Assembly: GCA_030278955.1 (NCBI GenBank)
Contig: JAOANR010000014.1
Location: 12,650,068 to 12,714,067 of the forward strand
Length of the DNA: 64,000 nt
DNA from: Hygrophila difformis
Lineage: Eukaryota > Streptophyta > Magnoliopsida > Lamiales > Acanthaceae
Direction: 5' to 3'
Shown here: positions 25,268 through 43,426 of the stretch, piece after piece
Position numbering within the stretch: the first letter of the stretch is position 1
Layout: every line of letters starts with the position of its first letter
The notes under the pieces: generated by a model
The model's input: the letters and a program-made list of their open reading frames with translations, nothing else
What the model was told of the DNA's origin: nothing
Databases searched by the model: none
Made by a program: the position numbers and the translations under genes

Positions 25268-25469
25268 GGACGTGGTATCCTCGGTTTTAGTCGTTTTTCT
25301 CCTCTTTTTTCCGTTTTTTTCCTTTTCTTTTCCTTGTTTCTATTTTCTCATTTTTTCAGCTGACGTCTTTGGCATCCTTTCACCCAAAAAAAAAAAAAAA
25401 AACAGTTAAAACATTTCAATGAACAATGGTAAAATTGACAGTGGTGCAAATATATAAAAACGGAGGAAG

Positions 25470-25878
25470 TTCTCACTTCATTATAGGGCAGACAGCCACC
25501 ATTTTGCATTAAGGGGGTCAAGCATCACCCAACTCACCCCCATCAAAATGATGAAAGTTTTGATCAATACACAAGATGTGATCACAAAAACACCCAAATT
25601 AATCATATCTACACATGCAGAAGCTACACAAATTTGTGCACTTACCGAATTGCACAAATCCTGCATCCAAACTGCAGTGTCAAATCCATAGACAAATTTA
25701 CTACACCTAAACAGCTAAACTGACCCCGTACATAACAAACATTTTTCATCAGACAACACAAAGCGCACAACATCATGATTAAGAATAAATGAATTGCCAA
25801 AGTGGGCAAAAGATTGCTCCAACCTACAAACAACACACAGCCCCGTCATAGTTCAAAGAGCGCGCGTGCACCCGTACA
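25470..25878 (-). other. Downstream/3' UTR region of the SIK1-like gene
   Basis: No other gene is visible between the MITE edge and the stop codon of the kinase gene. By position this stretch should contain the 3' UTR and polyadenylation region, but I cannot place the cleavage site. Confidence 0.4.
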
Positions 25879-35104
<9,226 letters not shown>

Positions 35105-35602
35105 CTTTGATGTCCCAACTCCAAGTTGTCTCCACAAATTGGAAAATGCAAAAGGGGAAACCTTTTGCCTAAATTTGCTGTTTTATAGTCACCATTCCAT
35201 ATATACAAGCTGCCTTGATCAGCAATTACCCTATGGCTGCTCTACCTCTGTTAAAATAAAAGGTGCTTCGTGAGAAGCAAATGGCAAAAATGTATGGCAT
35301 TATTACAAGTGTACAACTTAGCTTTTAGACATTGAGAAAATGCATGAAAGTCAACAACATTTTCGAACGAAACAATTTTCTGTTATGCAAGGAAAAGTGA
35401 GTATTCTCAATCAATGATTGAACACTAATACACCATCCCCAAGGCCCAATTCCCCCATAAATATATCAAACAGTATCGAAGATAGATCGACATCTTCACG
35501 ACCTTCTGCCAACAATCAATTTACAAACTAAAACACCAAACAAACTCCCCCCCCCCCTAAAAAAAAAAACAATAAAAAAACAACAGAGTAAACACAACAT
35601 AC

Positions 35603-35850
35603 CGTATACACAAGCAACCTAGATCCAGATAAACTCCAGGAAGAATAATCATTATTAAATCCTTTCATTCAGTATAAGAAACAGGTTACAGATGACGAAC
35701 CCGAAATTAATCGGAGGAGCGGGCAACAGTGGGTGACGGTGCAGATGTAGCTGGAGGCAGTGAGGGAGGAGGATGGAGGCCGGATGCGCAGTGACAGAGA
35801 ATGGACTAGGGAGGACGATGGTACGGAGTGGACTATAGAGAGAGAGAATG
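35603..35850 (-). promoter_or_regulatory. Probable 5' UTR exon of SIK1 and adjacent core promoter
   Basis: On the minus strand a CT-rich leader (CTCTCTCTCTATAGTCC at about 35830-35848) precedes a GC-richer tract. It ends at a good donor (ACGGTATGTTGTG, GT at 35601-35602) about 500 bp upstream of the ATG. This is the usual plant arrangement of a leader exon plus a 5' UTR intron. The acceptor before the ATG is not obvious. The right limit is a guess at the transcription start. Confidence 0.4.
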
Positions 35851-35940
35851 GGATTTTCAAGAAAAGAAAATGCTCATTAAAAGTTAGCAAGTTCCGATCC
35901 CGAACTATTTCTATAGGCCGAGCCAAATCGGCATGGGCAT

Positions 35941-36016
35941 TGAGAATTTGCTGAGTCGGCTTGAGCCAGAAACATACGGGGGTGTTGCACTGAGAATTTG
36001 CTGAGTCGGCTTGAGC
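35941..36016. repeat. 26-bp direct repeat with 50-bp period upstream of SIK1
   Basis: The 26 bases at 35941-35966 (core TTGCTGAGTCGGCTTGAGC) recur exactly at 35991-36016. The motif contains TGAGTC-like bases that could bind bZIP factors; this is inference only. Confidence 0.75.
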
Positions 36017-36053
36017 TCCTCTGGTATATGGAGAATTTGGCTGGGGATTATTA

Positions 36054-36062
36054 GACGATGAG
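36054..36062. repeat. MULE target-site duplication, left copy
   Basis: GACGATGAG, identical to 50614-50622 and immediately outside the inverted terminal repeat. The 9-bp length is characteristic of Mutator-like elements. Confidence 0.85.
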
Positions 36063-36063
36063 A

Positions 36064-36331
36064 GGAAGAATTGCTATGTACATCCTTTTTCTTTACTTTT
36101 TTGCCAAATCCATCCTGTCCAAATTTTTGACCCATTTCTGCTCACTACATTTGCTAATCCAATCCAAATAAGTCCATATTTCATTAATTGCCTGAGATCA
36201 GATGACATGGCAAATATAAACACAGATAAAAGCCAAGTGGAAGAAGTCTTTGGTCAAAGTATCCATGTGGGCGAGTCGTTTAAATGGGGAAGCAGTGCAC
36301 ATCAGTGTGAAGTCACTCATTTCTTCCCAAA
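36064..36331 (+). repeat. Pack-MULE left terminal inverted repeat
   Basis: Complement of 50349-50613. Shared blocks include ACATCCTTTTTCTTTACTTT, GCTAATCCAATCCAAATA and GACATGGCAAATATAAACAC. Differences are scattered point changes and small indels. Confidence 0.9.
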
Positions 36332-36372
36332 ATTTGTGAGAAGTCAATGAAAAATCACTCATTCATGTGTTT

Positions 36373-36519
36373 GATACGGTGCGTATGGAGATCAATGAAT
36401 ACAAGTGTTCGTTGCAGCCAGAGACAGTGGAGGCCCTCATATGTGCCAAGGATTGGCTTCAATCGGAGAAAGTCGAAAGCCCAGAACTTCCTACCATCAA
36501 AATGGAAGTACCAATTTAG
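36373..36519 (+). pseudogene. hAT transposase C-terminal fragment inside the Pack-MULE
   Basis: 49 codons end at TAG 36517-36519. The sequence EINEYKCSLQPETVEALICA followed by KDWLQS is the C-terminal signature of plant hAT/RICESLEEPER-type transposases, where a short tail follows the dimerisation domain. No upstream hAT sequence is present, so this is only the last part of a gene, presumably acquired with adjacent DNA. Confidence 0.65.
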
Positions 36520-36739
36520 TTAGGTTTGCAGTTTGCAAAGAGAGAGGTGTGATGAAGTAGGAAAAACAATGTTTAATATCTTGGGTAAGAATGAATCTTT
36601 GTTGCTTAAGATGAGATTTTAAGGGAATTTGCATGTTTCTACTTTGTTTGTGTGTCTGACTGCTCCCCCATTTCAACCCGCCTGCAACTGTCTCTCCTCG
36701 TCTCAATTCGTGAATATCCATCCATCTTCACTCTATTAA

Positions 36740-36969
36740 ATCCATAGCGGCACGCCCAAGAGGTCCAGCTTGCCGTCCTTCGGAGGGAGCGGGGACTGCC
36801 GAAAAGACGGGGAAGAGTGGAGAGATACAGCAATCGCGTGTTTGTTGGATGCGTATAGCGACAAGTTTGTGCAATTAAATGGGGGCATTTGAGAGATAGG
36901 GATTGGGAAGAGGTGGCCGCCATGGTCAGTGAGAGAAGCGAGGATCAGACCAAGAGCGTCGAGCAGTGT
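36740..36969 (+). pseudogene. Trihelix (ASIL-like) transcription factor fragment, 5' part
   Basis: After an in-frame TAA at 36737, the frame reads TPKRSSLPSFGG and then EEWRDTAIACLLDAYSDKF plus VQLNGG. A one-base frameshift near 36889 gives LRDRDWEEVAAMVSE and QTKSVEQC up to the retrotransposon junction. The W-x-x-x-x-x-x-L-x-x-AY-x-x-K and DWEEVA/QCKN blocks are the first two helices of the plant trihelix (MADF/Myb-like) DNA-binding domain, closest in memory to the ASIL1/2 group. No ATG starts this piece and one frameshift is present, so it is a fragment, not a functional gene. It continues at 50024. Confidence 0.75.
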
Positions 36970-39900
36970 TGTAACACCCGAGGAAAAACAAATTCAAATT
37001 GTTTTGAACTACGTAATGACTTGATCCCTTCACGGGGTACGTAGGCAACTTGGAAATTTCAATTCCGGGTTCAGTCAAATAATATCAAACAACAAAACAC
37101 AATGACACAACCGCAATCAATCAATCGGTCAACAAGTCGCGCAACTTCGGGGACGAAGTTGATTCTTAAGGAGGGTAGATTGTAATACCATAGAAATTGC
37201 CCGAAATATATATATGAATATATATTTTTGATTAATTCACTAAGTAGATTTTTAATCAAATCTATATATATTTATATGTTCAAATATTTGCTTAAAGATT
37301 AGTATATTATTTTCTACAAAACATACTTTGAAAAATTATATATATATTTGTCTTTCCAAATAAATATATGGATTTCAATATCAAGTGTAAAAAGTATATG
37401 GTCCATAGAATATTTTAAATCCATATACAAGTTTATATACACATATATATACCTTGGTCTTGAAATAATCTTTTCAAACATGCACACATGTATATACATG
37501 TATATATTCATATGTTTAAATTATAATGAGAATTATCTATTTTCTATATATTCTTAATTAATCATTCTACCCATATTTTTATTTATAGAATTATTCTAGA
37601 ATGCCATAATATTATTGGGAATAATTTGACTATGGTTTGAAATTGTAGGGTGGAATATTAATCATATCTTGTCATTTTCAAATAAAGAATATATTCCTTT
37701 TTGGAGCTATGTATGACTTACAAGATCACTTTTAATTATATGCTAGCTTATTTTGGTATATATTGTTATTATTATTATTTATTATAATATTATAATTATT
37801 ATTATTGTTACCATTGTCATAGTTAGTGGATAAGTTTTTTTTTTTCTAATAGGCAATTACATTAAGACTTTTGAAAACTTAACATAATAATAATAATTAA
37901 AAAAATATGCATTCCCATTAATGGATGACCCTTTCTTATGAGAATGAGGTAAGAGACATTATTGGTGTAATACCCGAGAAATCGCCATCGAAAAATTTAA
38001 ATCCAAAAATAAAGAATTGGATTTAAATTATTAAAACCGAAATAATTCCGAGAGAGCGGAATTTATTATTTACCGGAAGATAACAACTCGAAACGAGTTT
38101 ATCGAATTGTCCCAACAATCACGGATAATTCCCACATTATGATTTTTATTTTTGTAGAGAAGGAATCTTAATATTTAAAAAAAAAAAAAAATTAAAAGTT
38201 ACTGTAGCACTACTGTAGCACTACTGTAGCACTACTGTAGCGGCCGCCTAATTGTCGGCCTAGGCCTCCAAATCCGGGATTCATTGTCCCTTTAATGGCC
38301 ATAACACCCCCAACACCCCCATTTCAGCCATTCCCATCCCCTCTTCACTCCCAAAACTCTCCCAAAAGCCAAAATACCTTCCGACGACTTTCCGGCGAAC
38401 TTCCGGCGACTTTCCGGCAACTTTCCGGCAACCAAATCCGACCAAGGAAGTGTGTAGATCAAGGATTTGTAGGCTTTGAATTGTTGGTAAGATGTAAATC
38501 AAGTTTCCTTATTGCTCTAAGATCATAATCAACCTTCTAACTTACGGATCTTTACTTGCAAAACACGTTCGTAGCCAAAGGAGAAGAAGAACGTGTTGCG
38601 TAGATCCGTTCGTGGCGATTTTGGACAAATCGATCAACCTTAGAACGTTCAAGAACTCACTTACGGTAAGTTAATAACTTACATATCAATATGGGTGGTT
38701 TAAAGACATCCGAAACATTGGATCTTAAACGAAACGTTGAAATCAAACCTAAAAACCCCAATCTACGTATTTTCTGAAATCCGACCAAAACTCTTACTTC
38801 GAGCGTTCAAACCTGAAAACTCAAAACTAAGATTTTGATCCTAAGATCTTAAGATATATTGTGTAAAAATTTCAGAAATTTTCATCAAGTTTTGATACCC
38901 CAAATCAAGTCGGACATATTCTGCGTTTTTAAGAATTTTCAAAAGTTGACAGATTTCATAACCGAACATGATGAGCTTATTTCTATCATTTGTAGTCCAA
39001 ACCAATCTTCATGATCTAAACAAAAGTTGTAGATCTATGAGTCTTGAATACCCCTGTAAAATTTCATGCACTTTCATTAAGATTTGCTATCCCAAACCGC
39101 GTCGAACATATTCTGTGGTGCATGAACCTTTCGAAAACTGAGACAGATTTTAAGACCGAACTTAGTAGATTAATCTGACTTAATCCGTGATGAATTTGCA
39201 TAATTTGCCTCTAATAAAACTTGTTTATTTTGGTGTCTTTTAAGTGCCTGTAAATTTTCAGAATTTTTGGAGTTCATTTGATATGTTAAAAAGTCAAATC
39301 TTTGACAGATGTCAAACCTGAATCCTAACAGCTCTTTGTTTCTATAGAAAACTTGATTTTTGACATGCTTCCAATCATTTTTCCAAAAAACTCAAAACAT
39401 GAAAGTTGTTCATTGGGATGTTTTTGAGCTACTGTGAAAATTTCAGATCAATCGCCTAAGAAATGGATTTTTAAACTGAAAAGGCGTAAACTGTGACATC
39501 GATCGGTTTTAACTTGTGAAATTTTGAAATTTTTTAAACAACGATCGAAATCTTGTGATACGATAAAGCTATATTTTTGAAAATCCCGTTACACTAAAGT
39601 TGAAACAATATCGGTTACATAAAATCAGGGGGTGAGTGCTCTGCAGGGTGCCCTCCTAATTGTGCATTTTGTGCCAAAACGGCAATGATATTACGCGCGA
39701 AAGATCGCCAAAACGGCATCTTATATTTTTGGGCCTATCCTCTCGGGTGTATCCGTATGGGCTACTCGAGGCTCGACGGAGCGGTACTGGATATGGCGTA
39801 TTTGGTCACAAGAGACCAACTGCCTACCCTCTCGAGTGTATCCATATGGGTTACTCGAGGCTCGACGGAGTGGTACTGGGTATGGCGTATCGGCTGCGGC

Positions 39901-40819
39901 CGCCGGATCACCGGCTAAGATGACATGTTACTTATGAAATTGGCTGAGGCCGCCGGATCACCGGCTAACTGTTACTATTGGCTGCGGCCGCCGGATCACC
40001 GGCTAACTGTTACTATTGATATTGGCTGCGGCCGCCGGATCACCGGCTATCTGATATATTGTTGAGATGATGGCGTAACGGGAAATATATTAAAAAGCTC
40101 AGATTTTATGAAATTGGCTGCGGCCGCCGGATTGCCGGCTAAATCAAATATTGTTGAGATGGTAACGTATCGGGGAGAATTTTTTTTTTTTTAAAGGCTC
40201 AAAATTTTATTTACTTACTTACGGCATTTTTTTTTTATGTTTTTAAATCATGTCTTAAATAATTGCCCATGCTTAAGTTTCAAATTATGAAATTAAATGT
40301 GTCTTTAAAGTATGCAATTATATTCGCATTTTTTTTTAAATAAAATGTTTTTATGCATGGTAAAAAGTTTTATCTTAATTACTAAAAATCTAACCCCTTT
40401 ATTGCTATGTAAGGATTGACTTACTCAGTATTTTATAATACTGATAAAACCGTTGTTCATTTTTTTTTTCTGTTACAGAGTACGGAGCATGATCACTCAT
40501 TGGGGGGGATCATTTTGGATACTTAGTTATTTATTTTACGTGACTTGCATGAACGGGTCTGTTAACCCGTGGTTTGGCCATGTCGGCCCTATATTTCAAT
40601 TTCCGCTGCATACACTTTACTTCCGCTGCGTACTATATATATTCTCGCTGCGACTCTGATGTAGTATTTTTAAATTATCTATGAATGGGCTACTTGAATA
40701 TTTTAAATTCTGAAAAACCATAGCCTTGCATCTCTTTAGTGAGCTCGGAGAAACCGTGTCTTACTAGGGAGGTGTGGCGGTGACATCCCGGCCTGGGTTA
40801 CCAAAACCGGGGTGTTACA
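36970..40819 (+). repeat. Chromovirus 5' LTR (3850 bp)
   Basis: Contains TGTAATACC-type secondary LTR-start motifs at about 37181 and 37967. An ACTGTAGCACT tandem tract lies at 38204-38240 (one unit more than the 3' LTR), followed by degenerate repeats of about 185 bp at 38860-39340, a duplicated CTCGAGGCTCGACGGAG segment at 39735-39890, and a palindrome array at 39892-40141. No open frame in it resembles a protein. Confidence 0.95.
39892..40141. repeat. Array of five GC-rich palindromic units in the 5' LTR
   Basis: Five copies of GGCTGCGGCCGCCGGATCAC plus CGGCT (fifth with ATTG in place of ATCA; second with GAGGCC). Each has arms GCCGG and CCGGC around a 4-base loop, separated by 20-80 bp of AT-rich spacer. 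The same array is at 49096-49346 in the 3' LTR. Confidence 0.9.
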
Positions 40820-40822
40820 ATT

Positions 40823-40835
40823 TGGTATCAGAGCC
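40823..40835 (+). other. Chromovirus primer-binding site
   Basis: TGGTATCAGAGCC begins three bases after the 5' LTR and complements the 3' end of plant initiator methionine tRNA. Confidence 0.93.
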
Positions 40836-41494
40836 CAGAATATTTTAAAACTACTATTTTAAAGAGCCCGTAATATTTTTTTTAAACTATTATTTTCAAG
40901 TATTATTATTTTTAAAGTTATTATTTCTAAACTAGTAATATAATTTAAAGAGCCCAATTATTATTTTGAAGTTAAAGACCAAATTTTTAGCCCAAATTTT
41001 TTTTTTTTGAAGCCCAAGAAATTATTTTGGCCCAATAACCTTGTTTTTATTTAAAGCCCAAATAATTTATTTCTTTCGGCCCAATATAGCGGCCCAAACC
41101 TTTTATCCTTATTTTAGTCTATCCATGGAATGAATTTATTTTTAAAACCCATGGATAAATAAATGTATGCAGAAAATTTTTTTTTCGGGGGGATCATCAC
41201 TGCATGTGCATATTGCATTTCTATACCTTAGAGAACCTAGAAGCATCATGATGTAACCTAGATCTTTTTCTTGCGCTAGATGGCTAACCAAGACATGATG
41301 AACTTAATGATCAAAATGATGAACGCTCACTTTGATTCCCAACAAATCAAACAACAAATCCATCTCAAACGCACGACTCATTTAAACCTTGAAACCCAAG
41401 ACCCTGAAACCCTAGACCCTGGGGTTTCGATAATCATTGTATAAACCCTTTATTATATTTTCCTTAAAATCTAAATCACCTGTTCTTGCAACAG
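40836..41494 (+). other. Chromovirus untranslated leader
   Basis: About 660 bp, AT-rich with repeated AAAGCCCAA-type motifs between the primer-binding site and the gag ATG. No open frame of note. Confidence 0.7.
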
Positions 41495-43426
41495 ATGGCG
41501 CCTCGAGGACGACCAAGGAAATTCCCTGCCACCCCCAACACCCACGGCACGCCGGGACAACCCAATGAGCAGGCACCTAACGCGGAGGTGCCAAACCCGG
41601 CAGGACCAATGCCCAACCCTACGGAAGGGCGACTGAAAAATGTGGAGGAATTACTAGTCGCACTGGGTAATGCTTACGTTAACCAGGGTGGAGCTGCCGC
41701 GGCGCCACCACCGGAAGCGAGGATCAACTACTTGGCTGCGGTGAACCCCTACCGACCTTCTCATTACGTCGGGGAGGAAGACCCCGCTAAGTTGGAAGAA
41801 TGGTTGAGAACCTTCGACAAATTGCTAAAGGCGGTGAGATGCCCGGAGGGGGAGAAGGTCCATGTGGCCTCGTACTATCTGGGTGGCGAGGCCGACGACT
41901 GGTGGCAGGCTACCCAAGGGAAGCTGGCAGAGGATGACGAACCTTACTCGTGGAACGAGTTCATGGAGTTACTCCGGGAGCGCTTCTACCCGATGAGTAC
42001 TAAGGCAGCACTATACGAGGAGTTCTCATCCCTGAAGCAGGGAGAGAAATCTGTTCAAGAATACTATGCACGGTTTAAGGAATTGGTGAGATTTGCGCCC
42101 AGGATGGTACCTACTGACGGGGAGAAGGCGCAAAAGTTCGAAATGGGATTGAACTTGTCGATTCGAGAGGTGATTACTGGAGTTTATTACCCGGACTTGC
42201 AATCTGTCTACGATCGGGCAGTAGCAGTAGCACGAGTGCAACAGCTAAAGAGGAAGGCTACTGGGGAACCTAGCCGAGGGGCGCAAGGCCCAGACAAAAG
42301 GAACAGGGATAACCGGACGAGCAACACTATTGGCGGGAACAACTTTCGGCGAGGGCCGAACGGGAATGCTCAAAACAACTATGGTCGGAATGTCAACCAA
42401 GGAGGACGAGTGCCGCCGTGCCCAAGGTGTGGCAGGCCGCACCTGATGAGGAAATGTCCTCAGATGGGCGAGTGCTTCCGGTGCGGCCGAATTGGCCATC
42501 GGAGGGAGGAATGTCGAACCCGACTCGAGAACATCACGAAAAGAGAAGACTTGGTCATTGGACCTATCAAGCCGTTCAACCAGGGGGGTAGGAATGGCAA
42601 CAATCAAGGATATCGGCCTCCTCCAAATCCGAACCAGCAGCAAAACGCAAACCCAAATCAAAACCAGCCAGCCAATCAAGGGAGGCCGATGGGGAGGTTG
42701 AACGTGATCAACCAGGCTGACATACCCGCGCATGGTGACGTGATGACAGGTACTTTCTATGTCCTAAGTACTCCACTTAGAGTCTTATTTGATTCCGGAG
42801 CCAGTTGTTCGATTTTATCTTCGAGAGTCGTAACTGAACTAGATCTACCTAAGTGCGAGATGATTAGCTTAAGCATCCAACTGCCCTCTGGAGAAGTAAT
42901 AACCTGCTCTAAACGCTACAATGGAATACCCATAGTGATAAAGAACGTAGAGTTTTTCGCAAACTTGGTAGAGTTCAACGTCAGAGACTTTGACGTCATA
43001 CTAGGAATGGATTGGCTAACCCGGTATAAGGCCGTGATCGAGTGTCAGAAGCAAAAGATCACGCTGTCAAAAAGTAGGGGGAAAAGAGTCATCTTCTACT
43101 CTCAACCCCCTAAGAAATCTAACAAAATAGTCAACGTCCTAGAGTTAGGTAGCCTAATGCGTAAGGGCCACACGCTATACGCATGCTACGTTCACAACCT
43201 CGAGGCTGAAGGAGTAAAGATAGACAACATTCCGGTGGTGAGAGAGTACCCGGATGTGTTTCCAGATGACGTTCCTGGCATGCCCCCTGAGAGGGATCTC
43301 GAGTTCACCATAGATCTCATCCCGGGAACGGAACCGGTATCAAAGGCTCCTTACCGCATGGCACCGCCGGAGATGAAGGAACTAAAGGAACAGCTCGAAG
43401 AATTGCTGGAAAAGGGATATATTTGA
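41495..43426 (+). CDS. Chromovirus gag-protease and N-terminal edge of RT, ends at TGA
   Basis: The ATG at 41495 (MAPRGRPRKFP) is the first good start; a TTG three codons upstream is not needed. Residues about 85-260 form a retrotransposon gag (capsid) domain (AVNPYRPSHYVGEEDP, YLGGEADDWW, FYPMSTKAALYEEF). Two zinc knuckles lie at about 308-340, the second canonical CFRCGRIGHRREEC. The aspartic protease motif LFDSGASCSIL is at about 431-441. An RT prelude follows (PVVREYPDVFPDDVPGMPP). The frame stops at TGA 43424-43426, directly after LLEKGYI, where the family has Arg; a CGA to TGA transition would explain it. Downstream coding continues in the same frame. Gag packages RNA and protease processes the polyprotein in the cytoplasm. 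Confidence 0.93.
   Translation: MAPRGRPRKFPATPNTHGTPGQPNEQAPNAEVPNPAGPMPNPTEGRLKNVEELLVALGNAYVNQGGAAAAPPPEARINYLAAVNPYRPSHYVGEEDPAKLEEWLRTFDKLLKAVRCPEGEKVHVASYYLGGEADDWWQATQGKLAEDDEPYSWNEFMELLRERFYPMSTKAALYEEFSSLKQGEKSVQEYYARFKELVRFAPRMVPTDGEKAQKFEMGLNLSIREVITGVYYPDLQSVYDRAVAVARVQQLKRKATGEPSRGAQGPDKRNRDNRTSNTIGGNNFRRGPNGNAQNNYGRNVNQGGRVPPCPRCGRPHLMRKCPQMGECFRCGRIGHRREECRTRLENITKREDLVIGPIKPFNQGGRNGNNQGYRPPPNPNQQQNANPNQNQPANQGRPMGRLNVINQADIPAHGDVMTGTFYVLSTPLRVLFDSGASCSILSSRVVTELDLPKCEMISLSIQLPSGEVITCSKRYNGIPIVIKNVEFFANLVEFNVRDFDVILGMDWLTRYKAVIECQKQKITLSKSRGKRVIFYSQPPKKSNKIVNVLELGSLMRKGHTLYACYVHNLEAEGVKIDNIPVVREYPDVFPDDVPGMPPERDLEFTIDLIPGTEPVSKAPYRMAPPEMKELKEQLEELLEKGYI

Larger units (their letters stand above)
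19735..25402 (+). mobile_element. L1-type LINE (non-LTR retrotransposon), about 5.7 kb
   Basis: ORF1 with DUF4283-like and CCHC regions, ORF2 with endonuclease, reverse transcriptase, zf-RVT and RNase H, a T-rich 3' UTR and a terminal poly(A) at about 25386-25402. Virtually no 5' UTR precedes ORF1, so the copy may be slightly 5'-truncated. Coding regions are close to full length but carry several frameshifts and stops. I could not fix the target duplication: AGAATTAAAA at the left and AGTTAAAA at the right are only similar. Confidence 0.88.
19526..25469. mobile_element. Stowaway MITE split by a LINE
   Basis: The left part, 19526-19734, starts CTTCCTCTGTTTT after a TA and shares GGTACAAGTAAAAATTCTAAA and TTGACTATATTTTAACA with the MITEs at 60467 and 61611. 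The right part, 25403-25469, ends AAAAACGGAGGAAG and matches the opposite end of those copies (CAATGAACAATGGTAAAATTG, compare the complement of 60490-60515). Joined, the MITE would be about 276 bp. The right flank is TT instead of TA, one mutation. Confidence 0.8.

Noticed and set aside
37071..37557. Short frames in both chromovirus LTRs (also 46281-46767)
   Set aside because: They recur only because the LTR is duplicated; translations are Tyr/Ile-rich products of AT-rich DNA without family similarity.
39660..39923. 77-87-codon frames around the CTCGAGGCTCGACGGAG duplication, repeated in the 3' LTR at 48864-49127
   Set aside because: Produced by a two-copy tandem repeat in the LTR. Two overlapping frames stay open equally, so coding selection is not indicated.
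39892..40141. A CRISPR-like array of repeats and spacers
   Set aside because: Plant nuclear context inside an LTR; units differ, spacers have irregular lengths (about 20-80 bp) and no cas genes are present.
41486..41494. Gag start at 41486
   Set aside because: That codon is TTG; the first ATG in frame is 41495 and gives a sensible N-terminus.
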